Shown here one piece after another: positions 36,840 to 50,144 of a DNA stretch of 64,000 nt. Under the pieces are notes generated by a model. The model had not been told where the DNA came from. It was given only the letters and a program-made list of their open reading frames with translations, and ran no database searches. Position numbers and translations under genes: made by a program. Numbering within the stretch: the first letter of the stretch is position 1; each line of letters begins with the position of its first letter. Origin of the DNA: Homalodisca vitripennis (lineage: Eukaryota > Arthropoda > Insecta > Hemiptera > Cicadellidae); the NCBI RefSeq assembly GCF_021130785.1, contig NC_060214.1:7875001-7939000 (forward strand). The letters run 5' to 3'.

Positions 36840-38222
36840 GATGTGTAGAACGGAATAATATGTGTAAATGTGTAATATTATTTTTTATAATGTGTACCGT
36901 GACATGTGTAGAACGGAATAATATGTGTAAACGTGTAATATTATTTTTTATAATGTGTACTATGACATGTGTAGAACGGAATAATATGTGTAATATTATT
37001 TTTATAATGTGTACCGTGACATGTGTAGAACGGAATAATATGTGTAATATTATTTTTATAATGTGTACTGTGACATGTGTAGAACGGAATAATATGTGTA
37101 ATATTATTTTTATAATGTGTACTGTGACATGTGTAGAACGGAATAATATGTGTATGTGTAATATTATTTTTATAATGTGTACCGTGACATGTGTAGAACG
37201 GAATAATATGTGTAATATTATTTTTATAATGTGTACCGTGACATGTGTAGAACGGAATAATATGTGTAAATGTGTAATATTATTTTTTATAATGTGTACC
37301 GTGACATGTGTAGAACGGAATAATATGTATTATGTGTAATATTATTTTTATAATGTGTACCGTGACATGTGTAGAACGGAATAATATGTGTAAAATGTGT
37401 AATATTATTTTTATAATGTGTACTGTGACATGTGTAGAACGGAATAATATGTGTAATATTATTTTTATAATGTGTACCGTGACATGTGTAGAACGGAATA
37501 ATATGTGTAAATATTATTTTTTATAATGTGTACCGTGACATGTGTAGAACGGAATAATATGTGTAATATTATTTTTATAATGTGTACTGTGACATGTGTA
37601 GAACGGAATAATATGTGTAAACGTGTAATATTATTTTTATAATGTGTACTGTGACATGTGTAGAACGGAATAATATGTGTAATATTATTTTTTATAATGT
37701 GTACCGTGACATGTGTAGAACGGAATAATATGTGTAAACGTGTAATATTATTTTTATAATGTGTACTGTGACATGTGTAGAACGGAATAATATGTGTAAT
37801 ATTATTTTTATAATGTGTACCGTGACATGTGTAGAACGGAATAATATGTGTGTGTAATATTATTTTTTATAATGTGTACCGTGACATGTGTAGAACGGAA
37901 TAATATGTGTAATATTATTTTTATAATGTGTACTGTGACATGTGTAGAACGGAATAATATGTGTAAATGTGTGTAATATTGTTTTTTATAATGTGTACCG
38001 TGACATGTGTAGAACGGAATAATATGTGTAATATTATTTTTATAATGTGTACCGTGACATGTGTAGAACGGAATAATACGTGTAATATTATTTTTATAAT
38101 GTGTACTGTGACATGTGTAGAACGGAATAATATGTGTATATGTGTAAATATTATTTTTTTAATGGGCACCGTGAGATGTGTAGAACGGATTAATATGTGT
38201 AATATAATTTTTTATAATATTA
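36840..38222. repeat. 54-64-bp tandem array, 24 copies
   Basis: I count 24 occurrences of 'gtgtagaacgga'. The basic unit is 54 bp ('aatattatttttataatgtg', 'acatgtgtagaacggaataa'), with variants lengthened by extra 'tgtgtaaa' blocks. The outermost right copies are the most diverged. The 54-bp length keeps one frame open, which explains the Cys/Asn-rich ORFs here; I do not regard these as genes. Confidence 0.95.
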
Positions 38223-38749
38223 AAAAATAATCAGACTGTTTTTTTATGATCGCAGTAATTTTTTGTAAAATGGGTGAAATGAGTTTTTTGTGAAGTATAT
38301 ATTCGTAAAACCTTTTTGTCATAACGATCCCTTCCTGTTATCACCATAAATAAGGGTAGTTTTCACGAATATTGTACTTGGTGTATTCACATGATGGGTG
38401 ACAGCGTTGCCAAATGGACGTCACTAATTTACACGGAGCGAGTGAGGACTATTTTTCGCCAGCCAGGGCTGCCAACTTGAGTATACTCGCGTGCATGTCT
38501 GAGGGTTAAAGCCTTACAATGTGGCAGTTGGCACCCCTTAGAGGACCTTGAGAGTGGAGCCAAAACGTCAGTCTAGTGGTACAAACATTTTCCACATAGA
38601 AAGTACCAAGACTGCCATCGTTGACTTTTACTTTCTGTTTTACACAGGGTGTGTTATAATTACATTCATGATTTGGAACGTAAAAAAAATAATTTTCTCA
38701 AAACTTCTACAAAATATTTGTTTGGGCTGGGAAAGGCTGAAAATATCAC

Positions 38750-39400
38750 ATCAACGTTCGTAATCTTTCTATTCGTTTTGGATAACGATTGGTTTCGATT
38801 CTTGACATTCGAATATTACGATAATCACTGACGTTTGTAAAAATTGTTGATGGTATAAAATCTAAGTACGTAATTTTTCTGTACGTTTTCGATAACGATT
38901 GGTTTCGATTCTTGGCATTCGATTATTACGATAATCACTGGTTTGTATAAATTGTTGCTAATAGGCTATCAAATCAACGTATGTAATTTTTCTGTACGTT
39001 TTTGATAACGATTGGTTTCGATTCTTGACATTCGAATATTACGATTACCACTGATGTTTGTAAAATTGTCGATGATATCAAATCAACGTACTTAATATTT
39101 CTATTCGTTTCGGAAAACGATTGGTTTCGATTATTGGCATTCGAATATTACTATAATCACTGATGTTTGTATAAATTGTCGATTATATCAAATCAACAAA
39201 CGTAATTTTTCTGTACGTTTTCGATAATGATTGTTTTCGATTCCTGACATTAAAATATTACGATAATCACTGGTTTGTATAAATTGTTGATAATATCAAA
39301 CCAACGTAGGCTACTTAATATTTCTATACGTTTTGGATAACGATTAGTTTCGATTCTTGACATTCGAATATTACGATAATCACATGTTTATATAAATTGT
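38750..39400. repeat. ~110-bp tandem array, six copies
   Basis: Copies start near 38750, 38860, 38972, 39082, 39192 and 39300. Each has 'gataacgattggtttcgatt', 'gacattcgaatattacgata' and 'gtttgtataaattgt' words. Divergence is moderate. Confidence 0.85.
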
Positions 39401-40705
39401 AATCTTAGTTAACGTTCACAGTGAATTTTACGCCCTTTGTTGAATGATTTCTCGCCTATGCAACGATACATACGATCAGATGTATAGGCTACGTAGAAGA
39501 ATATGAAAGATAATTTTGCAATTTCCCTGAAATGTCGACTTTTTACATATAAACGAATAATAAATCTGATCCTTAGGACATTTTTTTTTGTTTGTATTTT
39601 AAATTTTCAAGCAATACGTATACTGTAGCCTATAGTAGAGCTTAAGACCGATATGTACTCTAATTATCCATATAATTAAATTATTGTGTACGCACCTAGT
39701 TTACGAATAACGATAAAATAACGATAATTTCCACCCTATGCTCATCAAGTTTATAATATTTCCCTAAATTTATATTTGGTATAAATCAAAATAGGTGTTA
39801 TTTATATTTCATAAGTATCCCTAAGAGCCAGTTAAAAGATAGCCAGTAATACATAAACTGCTTTAAAGGTTATATTCCACAGTTATCTTTTATCCACAGT
39901 TGCTGAACATTTTTTCATCAGTGGACTAAAACATTATTTTGAATACATATGACGATTCATATAAGTATACTTGAATTAATCCGTTTTATAAAGTAATGTT
40001 TTCTAACACATTAAAACGGTTAAATTGGTTTTCAGTCGTGTTACTTTTTAGTATTTTCACAGTCACAGCTCCCGAAAATGTCTTCTTTGAAAACAGGATA
40101 ATCAAAAACTAAATATTTTAGGAGGCAATTGCAATTCAAGTAGTAATTTGGCGCACGGAAAATAGCTGAATGTAAGGATGTAAAGTCATACTGAAAGAAA
40201 TGGCATGTTATTATATAAAATTAGACGTCTATATACATGCATAAGGTATTGATTTTAAAATATGTAACTTACTTATTAAAATCATATATCATTAAAAAAT
40301 AGTCGTTTTGTTAAGTAATAATATGTCACTTCCTTAAGTAATTTCATGTACTCTGTAACCGCTTTTCATTAAACATGGTTACAAAATTGTTTAAAATGGG
40401 TACACTTTCCTCGAGAAGTACTAAAAGGTTTTTTTAAATTTATTTACTAATCAATACAAACTTATGCAACCACAAACAGTAACTTAAAATCAATTTAATT
40501 CTAGGATCATTTTTTCGTATTCAAGAGAAATTGTCACCGGAAAACAACAATGAACAATTCTCGAAACAGTATGATTACAATTTTGTCATTTCAAGGTGAT
40601 CAGGATTAAAATCTAATACGATTAATTTATATACCGCTATCACCGGTGTTTGTAACGTTTTAAAACATTGCTTAACGATTAAATGCAAAAACTTCGAGCA
40701 AAATG
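39401..40705. other. Intron 1, unassigned
   Basis: AT-rich, no recognised feature. Confidence 0.35.
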
Positions 40706-41151
40706 TAAGCATAGGTTGATATGCATATCAAATTAAAGGTCTTTATTAGTAGAGTACAAAGCCGCAAACCCGACCTCAAACGGATGACCGAGTCAAAAAT
40801 GACAGCCGTTCAAAGATGGCTAGAGTTTGCAACTTAGGTTAATGTAACAAAATACACTGATGAGATTTTTGACTTTAACTTTCCTAACATTAAAAAATGG
40901 ACATGAGGTGTTTCTTGAGGTGTTTGAGGGTCATTTGAATAACTCATTAAATTGTAAACAGTTTTGGGTTAGTAAAGTTAAAATCAAAAAGCTCATCAGT
41001 GTATTTTGTTACATTAACCTAAGTTGCAAACTCTTAGCCATCTTTGAACAGCTGTCATTTTTGACTCGGTTGTCCGTTTGAGGTCAGGTTTGCGGCTCTG
41101 TACTCTACTAATATAGACCTTTAATTTGATATGCATATCAACCTATGCTTA
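40706..41151. mobile_element. Near-perfect foldback element (two ~183-bp arms)
   Basis: The left arm (40706-40889) and right arm (40968-41151) are inverted copies with only a few mismatches. The left arm starts 'taagcataggttgatatgca' and the right arm ends 'tgcatatcaacctatgctta'. The ~78-bp loop is unique. The flank 'gactcctagcgggccgcc' just outside the right arm is shared with the relative at 5120-5320, so the full element may extend to about 41205. Confidence 0.85.
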
Positions 41152-41205
41152 TATTTAAGATTTTCTTCTGACTCCTAGCGGGCCGCCCCCCTGAGGAAGT
41201 AGCGG

Positions 41206-42730
41206 ATCACTGAATATGTGATAAAATAGATTTTTATGTCCAGTAACTTTGTTTAAGGTTTTGTAGCTCTATTTAAAGTATTTTGAAAAATATTTAACCG
41301 ACCCGGGACTTTTTGGACACCCTGTATACAATTAGACTATAGTCATTCATAGACTAAACGTTTAAAAATGTAAACTGATAATATAAAAGAATGTTTGGGA
41401 TAACTACAGTAAGAAGAGGCTGGTGAGAGAGAGAGAGGATATTCAAATTTCATGAAGGAATAACATTTTTATTCTGAGCCATCCAGTTATACTGTCAGAA
41501 TACTGACGTCAGTTACGCAATATTAATTAATTTACTTATTTTTGAATATTTTTGGGGAGTCGGTTGACTATATAGCGCACATGTTAAATTAGATAAGTTT
41601 AGGAACATGTTTCTCAATAACCAATAAACATATCAAGATAAGGTTTTTTTAAATGTGCTATTTATTATCTACATTTACAGCACAGCAAATTTCAATAGCA
41701 TAAATTTAAATATTAAAAATATTTTTTTTAATAAAAGTCAACTTTTATCAATTTTTAAATAAATAACTTTTTTTAAATTATTATTAGACTACATACAACA
41801 ATTTGCTGTGCTATAAACATTGCTCTAATTACGAGGAACAAAATTTAAAAGAAATTATCAAAATAAGTTGAGTGGTTCTAGAGAAACGTGTTCCTAAACA
41901 AAGAGAAACAAGAATTTTCAGAAAACTCTTTTAAAGATTGCATATACATAGCCAAAATATGCTGAAGCCATTTACATAATGTTATATTTGGATGTGATAT
42001 TGTTGTTGGCCGATTTGAAAAAAAATTGCACCAAATTTAAACAGGGGAGTCTAAAGATTAAAAAAAGCAAATAAAAGTTTTTTGTTTTTTTTTTTAGATT
42101 TTTTGTCAACCAACTCCCCTTAAAAGCAGCAATTTTTAGTTTATAAGGTTTGCATATTTTTTTCTTACCAATATACTGATAAAACATTATCAGCGTTATC
42201 AGAAAAGATTGCTTCATCCGATAAGGACTGAGCTATTTGAGGCAACAATCGCGCACAGTGGAAACATAACCTTATTACAAAATAGGGGTGGTCTTAATAA
42301 TCTCTTTTTTTATTATTGATAAATTTATAAGAAGCAAGTTTAGTAGTTTTTATTCTGAGCCTGAACTATATTTAATTGGATAGCATATTTTGTTTGTGAA
42401 GGTACAATACGAGTTGCCAATCTATAATTTTAAAAAATCTAAGGATTGTAACTCAAGCAATCTCTAATCTTTCTATACAAATTGGTGACAGTTATAGGAT
42501 GTTTATTTTAATATTTTAGCCCATTAATTGTTAGAACTAATAATAAAATTATTATTTCGTATATACTGATCCACAGAACACATGGCTAAGTAAAATGGTT
42601 GTTTAAGTAAAACAACACATTTAAAACATTTAATGACAAATGTCTAATAATTAACGACTGTACTCACATTTTTGATTCGAAGAAAAACATTTATAACACA
42701 AACTACAAACAGTAAACTGAAAAGACTGAG
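41206..42730. other. Intron 1, unassigned
   Basis: AT-rich. 'ggacaccctgtatac' near 41317 is a further example of a dispersed end motif. No gene recognised. Confidence 0.35.
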
Positions 42731-42734
42731 CAAT

Positions 42735-42905
42735 TACAATTACAAACGCCGAAGCGCCAGAGAGACTTGACCGCGAATTGGACTAATTTCCACTTCCGGC
42801 AGAGAACAGCGCTCCTGGCGGCAAACGGCGCAACTTACAGTGACGTCACATTCCATTATTGTTGGCAAGGAATGATGAGCCTTTTACGCCGCCAATGCCG
42901 TTACA
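42735..42905. promoter_or_regulatory. CpG-rich islet with CRE and ETS-like motifs
   Basis: About 170 bp of raised GC in very AT-rich DNA. It contains CTTCCGG (42793-42799, ETS-like), 'ggcggcaaacggcgc' and a full palindromic CRE, TGACGTCA (42841-42848). It looks like a compact promoter or enhancer inside intron 1. Orientation and target are unknown. Confidence 0.35.
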
Positions 42906-45880
42906 ACACTAACCTTTTATATTTTTAAACTAGAAGGTCTGGGTTTGTATGAAAATGTTCGTGTTCACTGTTTAATAGTATGTAATATACAAATATTAAG
43001 AAAATTACATTAGCGTAATCGTTTTTCGAATCTGTACTGAATTGTTGCAAAAAAATGTGTACTAAAAAATGTTGTAAAAACAAAATATAAACATTTTGTA
43101 ATTTTCGTCTTTAAAACTATCAAAAAGCAGCACGAATAGAAATTACGTAACCACAAATTTTATTAAATAAATAAATGGCCTCCTTTCACGGGTTGAAAAA
43201 GTTCACCGTTCATTCATTTTAACGTGTTTTCATTTTTTCTATTTCTGAAACGGATTTTACGAATAACCTCAAATTTGTTAACACTATTTTTTTCTTGAAA
43301 GCTCCTGTATAAAAAAAGATATCCGATTACATTTACAGAAAGTTGTAATTGACCATAAACATTATTTTCTTTGAGATATTGAATTTTTAAGGAGTAAGTT
43401 CTTTAAAATAAAACGAATTCTTGCCTACAAATAGTAAAATAAAATATTGGAGACTTTGCTCACTCATAGTTTGTTTTTAAATTTTGAACAAATATTTATG
43501 TATTTCTTCAAAATCTCTGTACGACGAGTATTTATAATTTTAGTTGACAAACACCGTATTGTACATGTTTACACGAAATTGCAATCCAAATAAATGCTTA
43601 AAATTACGAAGTCTCCTTTTAAAACGTCATTTGTCTTATCTAATATGAAAAAAATATTTAAATTTGTGTATTCCTTTTTAGAGATTATCAAAAAGAGTAT
43701 TTATTTATGCCTCATATTTTTAAAGAAAAAGATTATAGATATTGTTTAATATAAACGTCAGAGAATGGTATATTAATCACCGATTCGAAAGTCTACAGGT
43801 ATGGAGGAAGTGGGTGGTCTGTTTATTTTAAAACTAAGCAGTGACATTATAAATATTCCATATACATTTAAATGTAAGATAACAGATTTCAGTAAATGCG
43901 TTGTATTCATTTTGGACTGTGATTTAACGTATTACAAAACTAGCTACATCAAAACGTTGACCCGTTTAACCATCCAATTCCATATAAAAAAGACGAAAAA
44001 AAATTTGACAATCGAACGAATTAGAACAGATTAGATTTTTGATAAATCGGTATACAAACTTTCGATTCAGTTAATATTAAAGAAGTAGATACATTGAAAA
44101 TTAGTAGTAAACGTTTTTCATAACATTTTAGAATAGGTTGAGGTAAAAATTCTCTGAATAAATAAAAAGGGGGACCACAAATTGGGTAGAAAATTCACAA
44201 ATATCTTCTGAGGTAGCCATTTTGTAGCAAATATAATCTAATTTCTGAAATATAATTATAAGTTTGTGTTCTTTACTTACGGAATTGTGTATGTATTGTG
44301 GTGTATACGAAAAAGACTAAGGGAAATGACGATGATAGGATTGAAAAGGCTGATAAGTTAGTCAGAGAAGATAATAAAAAGATAAAGAGTGAGAAGGAGA
44401 TTATTTTAAAACGAGGAAAGAAAACAATGAGTTTGTTGTATTGTCTTGATTAATTTTAAAGGCAGCAATTTCAAATATAAATAGAGCTTCTGGCTGGGTT
44501 GGAAGAACGAGGTACATTTTGTAACAATAGAAATATTAATTTATTGAATGTCGTAATAAAAGGAAATAACATAAATGTTAACTTTAGAACGGGGGTATTT
44601 TGAGATATGAATGCCATATTTGGTTAAGTTATTTATGTGGGAAATTTTCACGACATGCTACTATGATAACAATAATTGTAATAAATTAATATTGTATACA
44701 GAATCTACCTGAAAGCTGCTATACAATCATATTTCAACACTGTTTTTCAAAAACAATGGTTTTAAAATTGTATTTATGACCTTTTCAACAACTATCAAGA
44801 AACAAAACAAAAAAACGTTGACGTTTACAAATCTTTACCTAAGAATTGTAGTACGAAATGTCAAATAGTGCAGACTATAGTAAATTAAAGTAAAAACTAT
44901 TGTATGAAATAAAAAAATAATAAGCGATTTGTAAGTTGTTAATTATTGTATATATTATATTATACAGTATATCTGAAGATATATTTTACACGAATATTTC
45001 GAATACACCTTTTAAAAATAGCATCTTTCAAGTTTTCCAGTACACTGCGTCAAAACTGAAAAACCTCTAAGGCTACCTGTAAAAAATGTATTTCTCCTCA
45101 TAAATGGGATAGGTGAGCAAAAGACTTTAAACAGTCATCTGATCATATGACACCTCATACAGAAGATTTTGATAAGATAAGCAGAATAGTGAAAAATAAA
45201 GATCTTTTAGTAGATTTCATCCATGAAAACATCGAATTGAATTTAGAATTTTACTTTTGTTCAAACAGTACCCACTTTGGACAGATGTGAAAAATCTCTA
45301 GTGTAGTTTTTGTGGCATTTAGAGGTTTAATTTGAGTTTTACTTGATGGAGGGTTACATTTAAAAGATCCCAACAGTTCAAAAGTTAATGGTGCGGGGAA
45401 TTTTCTTTGAGTTAACACACATGAAAATTCCTCCTCAATAAAGAAAGCCTAATGAATGTGTTCCATGTTCCACTGCATTCTGCTCGCTTGTCATTAGAAC
45501 CATTCTGAGCGTGTTTGAACAGCGGCACGATGGAATGCTTATCACATTATCAGCTGGTGTGATAACAGTTGCAAATGTGTCTGCAGTTGCCGATGATAAT
45601 GATAACGACCTTGGCAGTCGCTTTGCTTTGGAACGTTTAAACCTGGCTTGGCTCTGTTAGTAGGCGAATAACTTTGAGCATTTAGTTTTTCCTCCACGTA
45701 AAGTAAAAAGGAATTGGAGCAGAAAAAATATCCTTTCGTACAAAGAGTTTTAAATTCGCTTGAAGAAATTAAAATAATCGGTTATAAAAAGGTGATTTGG
45801 AAACGTTTTCCACGTAACTGTGGGATAAACTTTAGGATTCTATCGTTGAATCAATTTAGTTCAGTGATCTCCGTTGTATG
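42906..45880. other. Intron 1, unassigned
   Basis: AT-rich, with several short ORFs lacking any recognisable domain (e.g. 43801-44034). No repeat structure stands out. Confidence 0.35.
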
Positions 45881-45891
45881 GTGCATATTCA

Positions 45892-45950
45892 AGGTATGGT
45901 TGCTGGTCTTTAACCAACAGGTCACGGATTCGATTCCCGAGAAGGTTAAT
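45892..45950 (+). ncRNA. Weak tRNA-like fragment
   Basis: 'ttgctggtctttaaccaaca' forms a small hairpin resembling an anticodon arm. It is followed by 'ggtcacggattcgattcccg', which fits a B box. No acceptor stem closes, so it is probably a tRNA relic or chance. Confidence 0.25.
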
Positions 45951-46074
45951 AAAATCCTCAAATGGGTTTGGTCCTTTTCCCATGGAAAACCTTACGTAAA
46001 ATGCAATTAGTATTTTAAAAAAAACCTCCTAAAGTGTGCATATAACGGGTGTGCAATTTCACACCCCATACGTT

Positions 46075-46260
46075 TATTTTTTATCCTAATAATATTATAA
46101 ATGCGAAAGTGCCTTTGTTTGTTTTGTTTTCACGCGTCAACTTCTGAACCAATTGTACTGCAATTTTACATGGACATTTTTGCGGTTCCTGGGATGAATA
46201 TAGGCCTACTCTTGTTTCGAAAATACGACCGGGCTACGCCCCACTGGTCTTTAAAATAAC
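46075..46260 (+). repeat. High-copy arthropod-type dispersed repeat
   Basis: Contains 'aatattataaatgcgaaagt', 'cacgcgtcaacttctgaacc', 'attttacatggacattttt' and 'ccgggctacgcccc'. I recall this word order as a common interspersed repeat in several insect genomes, possibly derived from Helitron or RTE elements; its class is uncertain. Confidence 0.45.
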
Positions 46261-46404
46261 AAAAAAAAATATTGGTCTCTAAAGACGAATTGCACGAGTC
46301 TATCAAATGTAATCAGCTGTTATGTGTTAACATTGATATAATTTGTTCTGAATTTGTTTACATTTGTATTAAGTAAAAATTGTATAAAGACTAATCTTAG
46401 TTTA

Positions 46405-46533
46405 AAAATTGTAGTTACTTCAAAAAGTAGATATATATAGGTGCAGTAATAATGTACCAAGTTTTATTGCTTTACCTGTAATCGTTCGGGCATTATCAAG
46501 CCCGTGCTGGAATTTTTATACACCCTGTATATT
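46405..46533 (+). repeat. Dispersed repeat ending 'acaccctgtata', copy 2
   Basis: Runs from 'gttacttcaaaaagtagat' through 'cctgtaatcgttcgggcatt' to 'tacaccctgtatatta'. It lies just left of the 83-bp array. Related ends are at 48059-48112 and, reversed, at 5025-5105. Confidence 0.5.
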
Positions 46534-46595
46534 AGTCTAGAACCGAGAAACGGTTTGAATTGTGTAGGCTCGGAATCTGTAATGTTTCTTGAAAT

Positions 46596-47442
46596 GTTTG
46601 ACAGTTGGTGGATGAAAGTAGGTACTGTAAGGGTCAGAGTATACGGTTAGCTAACGTAGATTACACATTTAGTTACGTGTTTGACAGTTGGTGGATGAAA
46701 GTAGGTACTGTAAGGGTCAGAGTATACGGTTAGCTAACGTAGATTACACATTTAGTTACGTGTTTGACAGTTGGTGGATGAAAGTAGGTACTGTAAGGGT
46801 CAGAGTATACGGTTAGCTAACGTAGATTACACATTTAGTTACGTGTTTGACAGTTGGTGGATGAAAGTAGGTACTGTAAGGGTCAGAGTATACGGTTAGC
46901 TAACGTAGATTACACATTTATTTACGTGTTTGACAGTTGGTGGATGAAAGTAGGTACTGTAAGGGTCAGAGTATACGGTTAGCTAACGTAGATTACACAT
47001 TTATTTACGTGTTTGACAGTTGGTGGATGAAAGTAGGTACTGTAAGGGTCAGAGTATACGGTTAGCTAACGTAGATTACACATTTATTTACGTGTTTGAC
47101 AGTTGGTGGATGAAAGTAGGTACTGTAAGGGTCAGAGTATACGGTTAGCTAACGTAGATTACACATTTATTTACGTGTTTGACAGTTGGTGGATGAAAGT
47201 AGGTACTGTAAGGGTCAGAGTATACGGTTAGCTAACGTAGATTACACATTTATTTACGTGTTTGACAGTTGGTGGATGAAAGTAGGTACTGTAAGGGTCA
47301 GAGTATACGGTTTAGCTAACGTAGATTACACATTTATTTACGTGTTTGACAGTTGGTGGATGAAAGTAGGTACTGTAAGGGTCAGAGTATACGGTTAGAT
47401 AACGTAGATTACACATTTATTTACGTGTTTGGCAGTTGGTTT
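46596..47442. repeat. 83-bp tandem array, ten nearly identical copies
   Basis: The period is exactly 83 bp except one unit with an extra T. Unit words are 'gtttgacagttggtggatga', 'aagtaggtactgtaagggtc' and 'ggttagctaacgtagattac', the last with a 10-bp palindrome GTTAGCTAAC. Only a single substitution (agttac to tttac) divides left from right copies, so the array was recently amplified. Confidence 0.95.
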
Positions 47443-48480
47443 TTAAGTGTATATATGTCATGTTCATATTTTAACCGTTTCGATTTTTACCATTTTGACT
47501 TTCAACATAGCTAGAGTAGCTAAAGATCGATTTCTTTTCTTAGAGGAAATTCCTCTATGATTTAAGAAATACCTGGTAGTGAGCTTACGCTTACTGCAAT
47601 ACAGATTTACTCTCAGGTTAAAGACTTTATAAGAGCAAAATATGTTTAAAGTAGCAGTTATCCGCTGCTTCCAAGCAATTTAATAGACGTGCACGTTTAT
47701 GACCACTGCTTGTTCAAACGAATTAAATTTCCAACGCCAATGTTTAGTTTGCCGTGTTGCCACGATCAAGAAAATACGCAGAAAAGTTTATAATTAAGGC
47801 CATTTGTATTTACTTCGTTCTTACTCCACAGATAAGAGAAGCCTACTTCTTTTAAAAGAGAACTAAGAAGGGTTTTTTATCAGTATTTAAATTTATAGTA
47901 AATTTTTAAAATATTTTAGAACATTTAAAACTGGAATTCGTACATTAGTTCAAATCAATATTCTAGCGAAATTTCATCTGGCATAGTTCTTGTGGACTGT
48001 TTCAATGGCGATCTTCGGAGTCAAGTTCTGACCTACGACATTATCACGACAGTTTAAAAGATCGTTCGGGAGTTACCAAGCCAGTGCGGAATTTTGTTAC
48101 ACCCTGTATATGATCAAAATAGGGAAATTTTCTTTAAATTTTTAACAGCACATTACACACATACGGATGTTTTATCTGTTATGAAATTCGTCATGTAGAT
48201 TTATTTATCAATACCCCAAGAAAATCTGTTTTAAAATGTTTTGCCTTTTTTAAACCGAGACATAATTGTTTTTTTACATAATAAGATGGGTGATTTGATC
48301 TATAAAAGTAGTTAACTGTTTAGAACTACAGGTAATAACACTATCATCATAGCTAGCTAGTAAACCGATTCAATTAAAAAAAAAAAAAAAACTATTAGCC
48401 TAGGTACATTTCACTTTGCAGTAAAACGCTGTAGAACCCAAATACATAGTGACTATGGTAAAGAAAAAAGGTGGACGATA
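47443..48480. other. Intron 1, unassigned, with a short repeat end
   Basis: 48059-48112 repeats the 'gatcgttcggg...acaccctgtata' end seen at 46485-46533. The rest is plain AT-rich DNA. Confidence 0.4.
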
Positions 48481-48488
48481 ACATTTCC

Positions 48489-48710
48489 AGGGGCGGATTC
48501 AGTTCTGTTTTCGGGGGGGGGGGGGCACTTAGATTTTAGTTTACCATTATTTTTTCTTTACTGTATTAGGTGATTTTGCAATTCAATACAAAAAAATGTT
48601 TACAAAGTACAAAGTTTTGTTTATTTTATTTTGGTTACAATACGAGAGTTTTTCATCAGGATTTTTTCAAAATTAACCCCCATGGCCCCTCCTGAGGGTC
48701 CATCACTGAA
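48489..48710. mobile_element. Decayed MITE with a G-tract
   Basis: The left end 'aggggcggattcagttct' is followed by a 13-G tract. The right part 'cccatggcccctcctgaggg' and 'tccatcactgaac' are imperfect inverted counterparts. It resembles the family at 13922-14160. Confidence 0.4.
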
Positions 48711-50100
48711 CATCTCTCAAATTAAAGGAGAAATTTGTGCCGTACTTCGAAACTATTTCTTCTTCCTACAAGTTAAACAGTAACTCACCGTTCGTACTGG
48801 GTACGTAGGAATTGAATCTAAAAAATAAACTATTTATGAAATACAACAAAATTAAAGAACTGAAGTAAAAAAAAACTTGTACATTGTTTCATTATGTATC
48901 ACAATATTGATTTCCGTAGCGATTTGATACGTGTAATAGGATAGAGATGACCAGCTCGCCCCCGAGTATGAAGCCTTAGTAGGCTGCTATGACGGGGCTA
49001 TGTGGCAAAATAGAACCATCTTGTCAGAGATAATACTGTAAATATACCTCTATTGCTTCTACTTGTCTGTTTGGCCTTTTACGTTAAAAATACAATTGGC
49101 TGAGCGTTAGCGAAGCCTGTCAATCGAGAACTGGAAAACGTTCATATATGTCTGTCCGTCCGCATGATATATAGATAAGAAACAGACTTATAGACTTGAA
49201 ATTTCGCATGAAGATTAAATTTTATAAGGTAACATTAGTAGTAGGCCTAACATATGTGACACGTGATTTGGCGTAGTTCTTAACCTAGTTCTTAATCGGG
49301 TTTTAGTTCGGAGAATTTCCTAAGATTTTAAAGCCGTATCCCTTTGGGATAACTGCCCTTAAGACGAAAAAAAGGAAAATGTTTTGTGTAACAGGCGTTT
49401 TTAAGTAGAACATGTAGACATTTTTTATTGGGGCAGACATAAAAATGTGATTTTTACAGTATATAGGCTACGTGAACTATAATTTCAATGAACGACACGT
49501 TTTTACTTATTTATACTGAGGGAGATTTCATTTTTTTTTATCAAATATAATTTACGGAAATAAAATATGTTTTTTTTTAGTACAAAGTACTTAAGAAAAT
49601 TACATTTTTTAAGGATGAAAAAAATATAATCCTATTTTGTCCTTTTTTCCTACTTTCAACAACACTCTCATGTCCTTATTCTTCGATACAACTAGTAATC
49701 CTTATCTTTAGTTGTTCTTTTTACCTAGTTAAAATATGCCCCAAATATATGCTTAAAATGTTTTACAACTTTTGAATGATCAATACAAATTGTATTTTTC
49801 CTTTCTTAAAAAGTATTCAATACATTTTAGTACGAATAATTATGTATCAAAAATACGAATTAATAAATGTAATATTACTTGGTACTGTTATAATTATATG
49901 CTTTAATCTTAGTCTTTTTAAAAATTTAACAATGTACTCTGATAACAAAACATATAAAAATTTTACGTTTAATCTCAAAGATGTCTTCTTTTTTAGTGAA
50001 TTCTTTCCAGATAAATGGCACTACGGGGTCAAACCCAATAAATTTGTAAAGTTGTATTGAATTTCCCGCCATAGAAGCCCAGACTCTTTAACCGAGGGAG
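48711..50100. other. Intron 1, unassigned
   Basis: Includes the forward copy of the 'ggctgagcgttagcgaag' repeat (49085-49210). The remainder is AT-rich; the ORF at 49776 is low-complexity. Confidence 0.35.
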
Positions 50101-50144
50101 GTACGCTTTTATGTACTCCGCCTAGTGAATTCGTTCATAAACTG

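Noticed and set aside
36830..38230. Long Cys/Asn-rich repetitive ORFs (169, 64 and 87 codons) and their reverse frames
   Set aside because: They are read-throughs of a 54-bp tandem repeat, whose length is a multiple of three. There is no promoter, splice or homology support.
43801..44034. 77-codon ORF starting MEEVGGLF
   Set aside because: AT-rich chance ORF with no recognisable domain or splice context.
45892..45950. Functional tRNA gene
   Set aside because: Only a B box and a small hairpin; acceptor and D arms do not form. Kept only as a weak tRNA-like fragment.
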